From contig OX291558.1 in NCBI GenBank assembly GCA_946406115.1, positions 19,460,205-19,524,204 on the forward strand: a DNA stretch of 64,000 nucleotides, written 5' to 3'. The stretch is from Apoda limacodes (lineage: Eukaryota > Arthropoda > Insecta > Lepidoptera > Limacodidae). The first letter of the stretch is position 1. Every line of letters starts with the position of its first letter. Under the pieces are notes generated by a model, which was given only the letters and a program-made list of their open reading frames with translations, was not told where the DNA came from and did no database searches. This document shows positions 44,655-56,203 of this stretch, piece after piece. The translations under genes and the position numbers were made by a program.

Positions 44655-44860
44655 ATCAGAGTAAAAGGTACAAATAGAATAAAGAAAAAATTAAGACAAA
44701 AGGGCGAATAGAATCCTTTCTGTTTTAATTTTCACTTCCGTTATCTTAGGGTCGGTATAGGAATAAAAGCTTTTCCTTTTGCGTCTCTACCTTTTTCCTT
44801 AACTATGGCTCTAATCTCGTCTGATATTTTCCTAAAACAAGGTGCAAAAATAAGGGAAGC
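44655..44860 (+). repeat. Dispersed repeat S, copy 1
   Basis: It shares AGAGTAAAAGGTACAAA, AAAGAAAAAATTAAGACAAA, TTTTCCTTAACTATGGCTCT and AATCTCGT with 49684-49895 in the same order and orientation. It is non-coding. Confidence 0.75.
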
Positions 44861-44940
44861 ATTTGTTAAACAAAACTGAAAATTTATAAGGTTTTATTTT
44901 ACACCAGATAACTTTCGGTCCGAATTCTTTTCTAACTGTT

Positions 44941-45305
44941 GGCCTCTTAAAGAAGGTCAGAGTCGCTCAGAGAGCTATGGAAAGAGCTATGCTTGGTGTT
45001 TCTTTGCGTGATTAAATCCGAAGCGAGGAAAAACGCCGAAGAACCAAAGTCACCGACATAGTCAAAAAGTTAGCAAGCTGAAGTGGAAATGTGTGGGCCG
45101 CATCGCTCGTCGAACCAATAACTAAATGGGAAGGAAGGTTATCGAGTGACGACCACGGATCGGAAGACGCAGCGTGGGACGGCCTCCTACTAGGTGGACA
45201 GACGACCTGGTTAGAGCCGCAGGAAGCCGATATTCGCAGGTGGCTCAGGACTGGCAGTTGTGGAGACATATGGGGAAGGCCTACGTTCAGCAGTAGATAT
45301 CTGTA
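44941..45305 (+). pseudogene. RTE-clade LINE, C-terminal end of ORF2
   Basis: The + frame reads LKKVRVAQRAMERAMLGVSL, RD, a stop, then RSEEKRRRTKVTDIVKKLAS. After a shift comes WKCVGRIARRT, and finally GRPPTRWTDDLVRAAG and QVAQDWQLWRHMGKAYVQQ before a stop. This is the characteristic tail of lepidopteran RTE ORF2, following the RT domain and near the LINE 3' end. It is the same clade as 37648-38040. It has internal stops and frame changes and no RT boxes. Confidence 0.85.
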
Positions 45306-48169
45306 GATGAAACGGCGACCTTTCGAACAAGTATATAATATTTTGGACCATTGTATCCAAATAGTCAATTTAAATATTTTTCTTACGGTCAGCAAAATAA
45401 TAATAAAAATAAAACAAAAATTCAGAATAAGTATTTTCAAAAGATCGAATTGTTGTGTTTGATAACTGAATAAGTGCTACAAATAGTTGGAATTGTCATT
45501 TGTCTGTGTTTTGTCCCCCTAAAAACGTGGTGTTAAGAAATCTAAAGCCGACAACTTTAGACTAAAAAAATCTTTTGCCATGCTGCCTCGGCCTTGCCAT
45601 CTTATCTGTGAGCGTCGCTCTTCGAGACAGTTAGAGAGTTGTCCCCCTTGGCAACTAAAAAGTTCAGATATGTATTTCCATCAATATAGGTTACAAAAAT
45701 AGGTTTTTCTGCGGGGACTATTCCTTCATATCACTATGGAGTAATGCTCACGGCATAGTATATAGTTAGAAAACTACATGCTCAGTGTAACATGATTTCT
45801 GTTACAAGAATAGCTGCACGGACACAGAAGGACAAAGAATAAATACTTATTATACCAATCGAGAGGTTTCACGGGAATAGATTTTCCGCAAGTGATACTG
45901 TATGCAGTTTTCCTTTAGGGTGCAAGTACTCAGGGCAATTTTAAATGTTATGCAGAGGATAGCTCCCACATAGAATAACATAAAAAGTGGATGGAATCCC
46001 AAGGTGATGACTAAACTCTATGCAGGCGACACCGCGAGCAAAAGTTAATTTATAAATGCAAATTACGTTATTATCAGTAGACATTTTAATCTTTAATTAA
46101 ACCAGAAATAAATTTCCCTTCTTGTGTTTACAATTTCTATCCCCTACTTATTTCCCGTTCGCTGTGTCCATTTAATTTGCGGTTCTCATAAGATGCACTT
46201 AATGAATGCAGCGGCGAGCGAGTGAAGTCGGTGCTCGTAATTCAAGGAGCTCTCTTCCAGTGCACTTGAGTTGTCTGGTTTCCTTTCGTTTTATGTGTAA
46301 ATGAGAAATAACTTAAGTTTAGTTTCATGAGACGTATTTGAAAAATATTTTACTTAAATAAATTCAAAGTTATCGTTTACATAGCTTTTATAGTAGTTTT
46401 TAAACATAATAATATTAAGATAATGCTTTAGAATGTACTAAAACTTAGAGGACATCAATGCAGATTTATGTAGGTTTGTTTGGCTCACTAGATGTCAGCA
46501 CACAAGTACCTACGCTAAGAGTTTGATATTTGAACACGCAAACTTCGAACACTTTAGTAATATAACAAAATGCTCACAATTCTACATAAACTTATACGTA
46601 AATGGGTGTTTTTATTGTTATAAGCTTTTTTTTACATCGCAATCTATTGCATAGGGTTTAATAGTAGGTATGTCTATGATCATAGCCGGCGAATGTTGAT
46701 GTCTTTTGCACAAAAACGGCGTATTTACGCGATTTAGCCTATGTTAAAATAATATTCATAGCCCGTACTCTTAATTTAGGCAAAGAATAAACGATGTCGC
46801 ATATTTGCCTATAAAGGCAAAAAAATCGGAAACAAAACAACAAAATAGAGCCAGACCCTTTTAATTTCAATTAACACATTTTATCACTGCTATGTCAGAA
46901 TAAAAGTCACCTTTTACAAAGCTATCATACCTTATCACAAAAACAAATTCATACTTTTCTTTCCAGTTGTAATATTTCTGCATTGTTTTAGTTACTACAT
47001 AATATACAAATAGCTATTTATAGTAAGTACTTTTTGAAGGACTTTCTTGCAATTGCTTACAATGCTTTAATTTTCGGGACCTTAGCGCGAGCCCGAATCG
47101 GATTGTACGGTTTAGTATGGAGCGTTTTCGGTCGGTTTAAAAAGCAGAAGTAGAAAATCACAGTTTTTTTTTACTTATCTACATTTCTTTTTTGTTTCAT
47201 ACATTCCATTATCTCATTTCACAACCTGCAACGTACGTGACTGACAACTCTAAGGTTTTAGGAATAACGCCTCTACTCTTAAGGCTATGCTGCGTTGTCT
47301 GTTCGTCTGTCTTAATTAGTAAAGTTGAATGGCGATAGGTAATAGGTGCGTTTTTTTATCTAGTGCTACTTAGTCTTAAGCAAGACCTTACTCTAGGCAT
47401 GGTTGTTCGTATATTGTGCGGTGCTGGTGTTCACGTACGTATTAAAGATGCTGTCCAGAAGCCAGAAAGGCGAATTCATCGTGATTCGTACGTTGTACTA
47501 GACGAAATCTTCACCACAGCGGGGCAAATAAAAAAAGCATATTATTAGTGGGAATAATATACAGCAATGAAACTAGGTGGATAAAAGGCGAAGGTAACAT
47601 TTATTATTCCTAACAGCTAAGAGAAGGTATTATACAAATAAGCTTTACATAACTCTTACGATTCTTGGGTGTGGTGAAGCTGCTTCCATATAATTTTATT
47701 CACCTTCCTCATGTATCCTAGTACATCTGTTGGTGTGCCAATTCCTTACGGCTGAGGATACTATCGTAAGGGACGAATACGCGCACAATGATGCAAATTT
47801 ATACCATAAGTCTTATTGGCATATGAATGCCTCTAGAATATTGAATTACCTTTAGTTACTTACTGGCTGTAGAGAGTTGCATATAAGCAATGCTTGTAGA
47901 ATGGCTCTCTACAGCTTCCCAGTAAACTCAGGAATTGGACATCTGTCTGTTTGTTACCCGTTCATGGCTCAACCGCTAAGCCGATCTTCATGAAATTAGA
48001 CAAGAATTCTAGTTTTTCATACAAAGGGATTTAACTAAGATTTCAAGAGCATAAAATAATTTTTCAGGATTTTGGAAAACCTCTTTCATAGACATTCGGC
48101 TTGAAATCATGTCGACAGAATTTCACAATGTTTGATCAGTAAATGGAAAAAATAATTGAGAAATTCGTT
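45306..48169. other. No gene seen
   Basis: AT-rich with chance frames. 47950-48110 contains scraps of a dispersed repeat (CGTTCATGGCTCAACCGCTA). No protein motif is recognised. Confidence 0.45.
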
Positions 48170-48266
48170 CGTATGAAGCTCGCTGCGAGGCGCCAAAATC
48201 GTATGAAGCTCGCTGCGAGGCGCCGCAAATCGTATGAAGCTCGCTGCGAGGCGCCGCAAATCGTAT
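48170..48266. repeat. Tandem repeat, 31-bp unit x 3, with hairpin core
   Basis: Units at 48170-48199 (30 bp), 48200-48230 and 48231-48261 share CGTATGAAGCTCGCTGCGAG, then GCGCC. Each holds the 11-bp palindrome CTCGCTGCGAG. The array is GC-rich in AT-rich flanks. A 68-codon + frame crosses it because no unit contains a stop; I do not treat it as a gene. Confidence 0.9.
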
Positions 48267-49260
48267 CTATTCTCTTAAATTTCAGAAAAAACATTCCTCT
48301 ATTGCAGCAGCCTCTACCTTTCATTAAAAGACATAAATATAGTGGGTAGGTATTAATTTTAAATGAAGGCCGAGACCTCTCGGTGCGACCTCATGTAATA
48401 TTCCCTTGATGTCTCCATAAAGTGACCGGCCCACTCTCAAGCACTACACAATTCTTTTTAGATGTTTACGACACCAGGACGTGTTCATTTTGTTTGTAAA
48501 TTAATATAAATCGTGTATTATGAGAGCACTCCAGAGATTTAATTAAGACAATGATACATGCGTAGCGAAGACACATAAACAAAGTCATTTAGTTTTAGAT
48601 TTCAAGAGAAATAAAACATGTTACTGAATGTTCTGTAACGGGGTTTTTTTTTTAGTTGATTTGAAGTTGGTTTATGTTTTTGTTAATAAATTATTTATTT
48701 GAATAAATCTCGTGTAGGTGTAACACATGTAGCTAGGGAAATTATTATTACAGCTCACTTTTGTACTAAAAACTCTTTTTCTACTTAGCTGCTCTACTCC
48801 AAAGCTCAAGTTCGTAGCACATCACTGAGTGGAACTATAAGAAATAGCACGAGCGAAGAGTGCTCACTTACCTAGCTGGTTCAGCTTCGTACATAATGTA
48901 TTTATTTGTGTTTTCCATTTTAAGGCCGAATTTTGTATGTATTCTTTTACAATTCATTATTAATTTGTATTGTTAGAGGACGGGTGGCATAAACCACCAA
49001 AATTAAAGTGAAGAACTTGAGTTTTCGACATATTTACAGATTATCATCAGACAGACAGTAAGTTTGTTTACTAACTTAGAGGAATATAAAAAAATTGAAT
49101 TAGTTTTATTAGAATCTGATAACCATGTCAACTACCCTTTTATAGAAGGGTCATCAAGGGTATAGGGTGTTCGGAACCCTATTAATAATAATTAGTAAAT
49201 GAGGTCAATAGTTGCCGTTTAGTAGTGACTTTAGATATCAATATCATATTTATATTATTA
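48267..49260. other. No gene seen
   Basis: AT-rich; nothing recognised. Confidence 0.45.
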
Positions 49261-49262
49261 CT

Positions 49263-49330
49263 AGCGGTCCCGGCGAACGTTGTTTCGCTGCCGTTGCTCT
49301 GTAACCCAGCGAATGTTGGTTATTACCTAA
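49263..49330 (+). repeat. Start of the dispersed repeat also seen at 32415 and 42130
   Basis: GCGGTCCCGGCGAACGTTGT, then CCCAGCGAATGTTGG; two overlapping versions of the same opening motif. Confidence 0.5.
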
Positions 49331-49683
49331 AGTGCCCAAGTCCGGCTCGCACTTGACAGATCGAGATAAAAACTATCCTATCTTTTAAGTTGGATCAAAT
49401 AACATCAAATACATGAAAAATTAAGAAAGATACTTATTGGCACACGACGGGTTAGAACAATAGGTGAAATCGAAACCCCTGGGCCACCACTGACTCATAT
49501 ACATTAAAAATGCTGAAATAAATCCAAAAAAATCGCCAGGTTCAGGTTAGAAGTTTCGGATAAAACGATAGGTATGGCTACATAAGCGAAATTACATTAT
49601 CGACGCGTGTTTAAATTAACCCCTTTTTAACCCACAATTTTCGCTACTTTTTAAATTAACTTAAAAAGTAACAGATCGTTTAA

Positions 49684-49895
49684 TCAGAGTAAAAGGTACA
49701 AACAGATTAAAGAAAAAATTAAGACAAAAGAATGAAGAGAACCCTTTTTCATCTGCGTTATCTACGGGTCTGTGGGAATATAAAGACCTTTTTATGAAGA
49801 TTTCCCTTTTGCGACTCGACCTTTTCCTTTTCGTAACTATGGCTCTAATCTCGTTGCTGATATTTCCCTGAAACGAACTGGAAATGAGGTTAGCG
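49684..49895 (+). repeat. Dispersed repeat S, copy 2
   Basis: It matches 44655-44860 in order and direction (TTTTCGTAACTATGGCTCTA, AATCTCGT and others). Confidence 0.75.
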
Positions 49896-50827
49896 GTGTT
49901 AAGTGGAATAGGAAATTGAAAAGATTTCCTGACACTTTATGAACATACTCAAACCATCATTTCGCTCTCCTTCATGTAGATATTTCATTCGATTAATTTT
50001 ATAACTACATACATTTCGATGTATATGAAAATGATATCCAATTTAGGTATACAGTATCGTCACAGAATAAAGAAAATTAAAAGAATATTCAATATTTTAT
50101 TTAAATCTTACAGTAAATTTAATAAAACTATACGACGTAAATACGAATATGAATATTTATGCATCAAAGCGGACTAATCGCATAATGCGATTTCTTCTAA
50201 CCAACCTTAGGGTTTTATTTTCAGAGCAGAAATGGTTGCAAGATCTTGATTCGGATGTGAAATTTCCTGGGTACCGTCTAAGTTCTATACTAACTAAGCA
50301 TCCGTTGTTCGATGACTGGCTGATGAAAATAATATCATACTAGTAACTAGGTGTCAGTGTAACCAGATTTAGCAGGATCCTGCGATTTTAGTAGGATTGG
50401 ATTTTCATTTTAGCCCCGAGCAGATTTTGGCAGCATCGGCAAACATTATAACTTTTACGGGAAAATAATAATATTTAGTATTTACCCTGTCTGTAATTAA
50501 TAATAATTGTTGTAGTTCGTTGTATATTGATGTAACCGATTCCGCTAACACGATACTACGGCAACACTGCCGATTGCCACACTAGAGTAGGGCAATCAAA
50601 TCGCGGTGAGCTGGACACGGACAGGCATTTAGTATCGTGCAGTAGTTGCAGGTAAAAGCCTAGTAGAAACTATGTCAGTTTGCTATTGAAAAATTAATAA
50701 TTAAACCTAAAATCTAAAACTATAAACAAATGCTAAAAATAAAATACAAACGCTGAATAATATTACATTGGAAATTCATGTTGTTTGTTTCTTAAAAATT
50801 TGATATTTTCAGCTTCTATATATTTAG
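49896..50827. other. No gene seen
   Basis: AT-rich; a 64-codon frame at 50149 has no recognised motif. Confidence 0.45.
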
Positions 50828-50918
50828 TACTAGCTTTTGCCCGCGGTTACACCCGCCCTTAATTTGGTTATCGGTGTAGGATTTCAACGGAAACTCCTCA
50901 ATTACAGAAAAAAAACCA
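50828..50918 (-). repeat. Helitron-like family end (minus orientation)
   Basis: ACTAGCTTTTGCCCGCGGTT is the reverse complement of the CGGGCAAAAGCTAGT terminus typical of this moth family. It is followed by TTTGGTTATCGGTGTAGG. Confidence 0.5.
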
Positions 50919-51620
50919 AGCCAAGTGGGAGTGTGGCTAGCGCACCGACGGTTCCGTGCAAACTTATTTTATGTAGATAGCTCTTTCATCATGAGATCAA
51001 GTCTCTTAGGTCAACAGGAAGTACCCTATTAATTTTTTACTGCTTTAACGGACCGTAGACATTATTGTATTTGATATTAATTTCAACTTCATAACTCCAC
51101 GCGTTTCTAAGTAAAAGGGTCTTGACAGATAGACGGACAAACTTTTTTAAATGTGTTAGAACTACAAATTAACAAATTTTTTCCTATATTTGTGATGTAA
51201 GAAAGCTTTATGTTAAATTTCATGATTCCAGGACAACGGGAAGTAGTACCCCATAGATATTGATTTGTTTGTAAATGTCAAAATATGCGACAAAAATGGC
51301 AGTTTTTCCGCCGTACATTTTACTGAATTGACTTCGAAGCCTTTTTCTGCAGCTTCAAGGTACCATAGCCCTTAGTATTTGATATTAATTTCAACGTGAT
51401 ACCTTTATGCGTTTCTGAAAAAGGGTCTTGACAGACAGAAAGATAGGCGGACAGACGGACAACATAGTGATCCTTTAAGGGTTCCTTTTTTCTTTTTGAG
51501 GTAGCAACCCTACAAACCAACTCACACTTGACGTTTTTAAGTAGCATATGTCCTTTCACAAGACTCAAACTATCTCTATGCCAAATTTCATCTTAATCAG
51601 TACAGCGGTTTAAGCGTGAA
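50919..51620. repeat. Composite of dispersed lepidopteran repeats (GGGTTCC type)
   Basis: GCCAAGTGGGAGTGTGGCTA, ACCGACGGTTCCGTGC and two GGGTCTTGACAGA blocks with GACGGACA runs (about 51117 and 51422) are characteristic of a common moth repeat. Its usual order is duplicated here. 51585-51640 adds AGCGGTTTAAGCGTGAAGAG from another family. Confidence 0.5.
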
Positions 51621-51782
51621 GAGGTAACAGACAGAAAGACAAACAGAGTTAGAGTATGGACTACTATGGATTGCGACATATTGTGAGATTATAATTTATC
51701 ATCAAGGTACGTACTTAAAAATATTTTATATAGTATTAATAATTGTGATAGATAGTAGATACAACTGTGATTTAATATCCGA

Positions 51783-51850
51783 CAGTGTAAGAGCTTTTAT
51801 GACCCTCTGACCTTGGGTGTTTGCTCGCTAGTGTCGTATTAAGTTCATAC
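51783..51850 (+). mobile_element. MITE family M1, copy 3 (truncated)
   Basis: CAGTGTAAGAGCTTTTATGA, CCCTCTGACCTTGGGTGTTT and GCTCGCTAGTGTCG match the left half of copies 1 and 2. The right half is missing. Confidence 0.55.
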
Positions 51851-52108
51851 TATTATATTGTACAATATTATATTGTATGGTATGGTTCCTAGTGACTTAT
51901 AAAGTCCTAGTACATCAATCTTATAAACACACAAAATCTTCATAGAAGTAAGGAATACAATATAAATATACATACATAGAAATAACCTTTCTTCGTTTAT
52001 GACTCCCTGAAGGTTAGAGTCTTAGAAGAAAATATATTAAACATGCCCTATGGCTATAGCATCAATATAAATAAATACTTTCATAGCAAAGACGCAGTCA
52101 AAAGATTA

Positions 52109-52179
52109 ACTTCGAGCCAGGACTTGTACCTGCGACCCTTACATTCCGTGTAAGTGCTCTACCACTGAGCTACCGAGGC
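52109..52179 (-). repeat. tRNA-like SINE head
   Basis: On the minus strand: GCCTCGGTAGCTCAGTGGTA (A box), an anticodon-like hairpin CTTAC-ACGGAAT-GTAAG, and B box GGTACAAGTCC. The 3' acceptor strand does not pair with GCCTCGG, and the loop has C instead of T before the anticodon-like GGA. It is therefore a SINE or tRNA pseudogene and not a working tRNA. The body probably runs toward 51870. Confidence 0.7.
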
Positions 52180-52445
52180 ACAAGTCTGACTGATGAAAAT
52201 CCCAACTACATCTTTGCTCTAGAAATACATTCGTTATATTAAATACTCGAAATACAAGTGACACTGGAGCGTATTTCCAGAGCAATTCATCTATTCATCT
52301 ATGTTTCATTTTCATAATATTTGCACCTATTGGCAGATACCGACGCTTGTTTCTGTTTCTTGTTTGTATTTGTATTTTAAAACTATTAGGAATTTAAACT
52401 TTCTCGGTCAAGGCAAGTATTTGACCAACTACAGCATCGTTTTTA

Positions 52446-52848
52446 GACATAGACATAGACATTTCTTTATTTAACACACATATACAACACAAGCAAAAAC
52501 ATAAAAAAAAAAAACAAAAAAAAATATTTACACATAGTTATTACACAAGCATTAAGATAATACCTATTAAAAAAAAAAAGAAAAGAAAACAATAACAATA
52601 ACATTAAGAAAATAAATACACAAAGAAGAAACTAATTCTAAGACTATTTACTAAATTATTATAAAAATTGAATACATAAATAAAAAATAAATAAATTGAT
52701 ATTAATCAAAATAATAATGTCAATAATATGATCAGCTTGCATTGTATTAGGTGTCAAATTGGACCCACTCAGCATTTGCTTTGGTAGAAAAACTACCAAA
52801 GCGCTGATTTTCAGTGGAGCCCAGATGACTTTCAGATGCAGTGACAGC

Positions 52849-52849
<1 letters not shown>
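52446..52849 (-). mobile_element. CR1-type LINE 3' end with ATGTCT-repeat tail
   Basis: On the minus strand a short open stretch (AVTASESHLGSTENQRFGSF, then STKANAEWVQFDT and a stop) leads into an AT-rich 3' UTR, TTAAATAAAG, and a tail of GTCTAT repeats (52446-52462 on +). The 5' end is truncated at a TA microsatellite. The coding assignment is inferred from layout. Confidence 0.5.

Positions 52850-52894
<45 letters not shown>
52850..52894. repeat. TA dinucleotide microsatellite
   Basis: About 22 uninterrupted TA units at the 5' edge of the LINE fragment. Confidence 0.95.
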
Positions 52895-52899
<5 letters not shown>

Positions 52900-53597
52900 G
52901 AGCGTTTTTACAGATTTAATTAAAAGGCAATTAATTTCACTTCAAAGTACATACCTGGATACATGTTGAAATGAGAAGAATGTTGTTTAAATTATAGAAT
53001 CGTTCAACGTCGTTGTGATTGGTTGTTTTAATAGAAAACTTTACCTGTTGCTCGCTCTTCCAATAATTATTCTCTTTTTCGTCTATTCTCATTAATGTTA
53101 TATTTTTTTGTGGTTACCACTGAAAGACTTTGCAAAAAACCTGGTTTGTAATTCTCAGATTGTACTTTTTATATACACTTTAATATAAAGAACAGAATAA
53201 AACCCTTTTTGCTTTAATAAAACTGTTTACCATTTCTATGTAGGAAGAATAAAAGATACCCTTTATTTACAAAGATGTCATACTTTATCCCAAAAAATCT
53301 ACCGTTTTCTATTACTTAGAAGCATTGATACAGTTGAGTCATCCAGTAAAACGTTATAAAAGTTTCAATAGCGTTAAGATCAAAAAGAGCTTTTTTAGTA
53401 ATGTAACTTATATTTTATTCAACAGAAATCTCATTTGTGTAGCTAACCTTTATAATTTAGTAAATTTTAATTATAAAATAATAAGTAGAAGCTCCAAGAT
53501 AAAAATTAAAAGTTTAATGTTTTGAATACTTAATTAAGCATATTATTATTTATCCATTTTAAAATAATGTTGGTTCTATTTCATACTTTCGCTAAAA
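52895..53597. other. No gene seen
   Basis: AT-rich; no motif. Confidence 0.45.
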
Positions 53598-54033
53598 AAA
53601 CCGGTCAAAGGTATGTCGGGCCTCTCTTAGTGTAGGGTTCCGTAGCTGTACTACATTGTTTGAGTTCAAAAATAAGGTTAACTACGTCAGACAGATCGTA
53701 AGCATGATAGTTTTAAAAGTAATTATTCGTATACTGGGATTCTCAATTTTTTTATTGTGCCGACAATGCGTTCGACATAGATTTGAAAAATTGTGTGTAA
53801 AACCTCTCAAAAATTTTCAATTCCCTATTCAACCATACTCCACTAGATGGGGTAAAGATTTTTTTTCTCTTTTAATGTTAGGAATGTCCTTGTAATTAGC
53901 CACGATTAGCACGTAAACGTGTAGCAAATTTTAGTTTTATAGCCTTAATAGACAGATTAAAATGGCTGTGACATAAGAATGGACAGACGGACATTATAAA
54001 ACTACAAGGGTTCCTTGTTTGTTTACGGAACCC
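53598..54033 (+). repeat. Dispersed repeat of the GGGTTCCGTA type
   Basis: It opens AAAAACCGGTCAAAGGTATG and GTAGGGTTCCGTAG, and ends with GGACAGACGGACA, GGGTTCCTTG and GGAACCCTG, the last two forming an inverted repeat. It is a family found in many moth genomes. The 79-codon frame inside is not treated as a gene. Confidence 0.55.
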
Positions 54034-54067
54034 TGAAATATTCTAATTTGATTTCGGATGGCTATTT

Positions 54068-54153
54068 GTTACGCAGCGTAGCTAGTTGCTACATAACGTA
54101 GCAGTTGCTACATAACGTAGCAGTTGCTGCTTACCGTAGCTATTGCTACGTGA
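54068..54153. repeat. Palindromic tandem array, about 20-bp unit x 4
   Basis: GTTGCTACATAACGTAGCA is repeated with variants (GTTACGCAGCGTAGCTA, GTTGCTGCTTACCGTAGCTA). Each full unit is itself an imperfect palindrome (TGCTAC...GTAGCA). Confidence 0.85.
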
Positions 54154-54169
54154 AGTATTTTTGTAAAGG

Positions 54170-54260
54170 CGAGGATTTGAAGGATATTAAGGGTTTCGTA
54201 CCCAAAAGGTGCCAACGTGACCCTATTACTAAGTCTATGCATCTTTTGATCCGTAATAGG
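54170..54260 (+). repeat. Scrap of the GGGTTCCGTA-type repeat
   Basis: GGGTTTCGTACCCAAAAGGT, GCCAACGTGACCCTATTACT and AAGTC resemble the interior of the family at 53598 and the scrap at 11310. Confidence 0.45.
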
Positions 54261-54457
54261 TAAAATGCTTAAACTTGCACTGAATATATGTTATTACAAA
54301 GAATAAGGATATTATAATAAATTTCAATTTCGGTTTTTATAAGTCGGCCTGGGCTAAAATGGCAGCCAAATTAAAAGGTCATTAGTAAAAAATTCTTAAT
54401 TTTTTAGATAGTTAAGTCTCCAAAGTTTGAATTTGTTTTTAAATATCATATTAGAAT

Positions 54458-54720
54458 TTAGCAGCGGCTCCGCCCGCCCTAAATATGGTTATCGTCGAGG
54501 AACTCCTTAATTAACTCATTAATTATTATACTAATGACGTTTGCTATAGCAAGCTGTAGCTATAGCTATAGTTCATTTAAGCTCGGTTATAGTTATTCCC
54601 GCGGGAAATTTTGAATTTTTCGGGATAAAAAGTAGCCTATGTACTATTCCAGGACCTAATCTATAGGTAAAAATAGTAGTCTTTGATAAAAATGTACACA
54701 TAACTAAATCATGTAGGTAT
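54458..54720 (-). repeat. Helitron-like family copy (minus orientation)
   Basis: GCTCCGCCCGCCCTAAATAT, GGTTATCGTCG, CTATAGCAAGCTGTAG and CGGGATAAAAAGTAGCCTAT reproduce the reverse of the 30658-30953 copy. Confidence 0.6.
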
Positions 54721-54784
54721 GTTGTAGAAAGATGTAATGGTCATGTTTATTATCTAGTCAGATTTATGTTTTAAACGCAATATC

Positions 54785-55012
54785 AAAGTATGCTTTGACA
54801 CACCTCAAACGGCGAAACTGCTGCTGAAAAACAAGGAAAAACTTCATAATGGCATTAAAATCTATTGTGATCAAACTCCAGCGCAACAAATATATTTAAA
54901 AAAACTAAAAAGATGAACTAGTGCAAAGAACTGCAAGCGGAGAAAATGAAATTACAATAAAATATGCTGAGGGAATACCAGAAATTATACCTTGTAAAAA
55001 TACAACAAACTA
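54785..55012 (+). pseudogene. Retroelement ORF1-like C-terminal fragment, frameshifted
   Basis: The + strand reads KVCFDTPQTAKLLLKNKEKL, HNGIKIYCDQTPAQQIYLKK, LKR and a stop, then after a one-base shift DELVQRTASGENEITIKYAE, GIPEIIPCKNTTN and a stop. The pattern (TP-Q-x-LK-L-x-EL...GE-x-x-IKY) resembles the end of ORF1 proteins of moth LINEs, recalled from memory. It is on the opposite strand to the LINE at 55208-59600 and is a separate relic. Confidence 0.5.
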
Positions 55013-55820
55013 ATAAGCACTCGATTGGCTTGTACCAAAATTGCTACTCATGTAACATATGAAATACTAAGTGACCGCCAAAACCTTCTTACTGGTAAAT
55101 CCAGCTTAAAAGTATTTGAAAAACAAGGAAAATTGACGAACTCTAATGTGTACTGCAATCTTTTAAAAAATGCACACACATAATATTTCTAAAAGAAAAT
55201 TGAATTTTTTTTATTTTTTTTTTATTATATTTATTTAATTCAGCATAACATGTTACAATTTTCTAATATCTATTAAATTCACATAGGAGATACGAGTAGT
55301 TAAGCAATGTGTAGAACAATTCTTCGCACTCCGTACTAGTTCAAAACTGTGCTACGGAGTACAAATTTCTCATTCACTTGTATTCAAAGGTATTAATTGT
55401 TAGTAATATAATAACATATCTTAGCGGGCCAACGGTACGACCAACAGCTATCAGAGGTTCATTTGTCACTCATATAATAGTAAAACGACATTAAAGACTT
55501 AATTAGTGTAGAAACAAGGTCTAAAATCTTTAAATGTTTTGTTTGGACCAGTCGTAAGATAACAACAAACTGGTTTTTAGCCTCAGTATGCCTCAGTGTA
55601 GTATATTTATAATTAAGAGATAATTCCCTGTAGTTACATTACAGTGTTATAATAAATATTGCAAATTGTATAAAAGTACAGTGATACTTAATAAGTATAA
55701 TTACAGTGAAACTAATAAATATAGTATATAATTATTCTATGTTAATTCTAAATAAAGACTAACTAATACTAAATAACTAATACGCAGTAAACAAAAATTT
55801 GTATTTATATGTTTTTGAGT

Positions 55821-55822
55821 AT

Positions 55823-55873
<51 letters not shown>

Positions 55874-55876
55874 TGT

Positions 55877-55917
<41 letters not shown>

Positions 55918-55924
55918 TGTGTTT

Positions 55925-55971
<47 letters not shown>

Positions 55972-55972
55972 C

Positions 55973-56003
<31 letters not shown>

Positions 56004-56045
56004 CGTGTGTGAGGGTGTATATGTGTGTGTGTGTGCGCGCCTATG
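55821..56045. repeat. GT/CA microsatellite, about 225 bp
   Basis: Nearly continuous GT units with a few TT, GA and GC variants. It lies between the RT stop and the A-rich end of the LINE. All cysteine/valine-only or histidine/threonine-only frames across it are artefacts. Confidence 0.97.
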
Positions 56046-56203
56046 TGTATGTATGTGTCCTTTAATGTTGATATGAACCTATTTATGTAAAGAATGTAAT
56101 GTATTAAAGTGTAAAAGTAAAATTTATTATGTCTGTTCATAATTAGATATATATATTTAAGATTCTATTCAATTAGCCACTCATTCAAACTTCATATAAA
56201 CTT

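Noticed and set aside
48143..48349. 68-aa frame with MKLAARR repeats
   Set aside because: Created by three stop-free tandem units; no domain and no exon context.
52109..52179. Functional tRNA gene
   Set aside because: A and B boxes are good, but the acceptor strands do not pair and the anticodon loop lacks U33; best read as a SINE head.
55805..56140. Long His/Thr or Cys/Val open frames
   Set aside because: They are translations of the GT/CA microsatellite and are open in several frames; no coding meaning.
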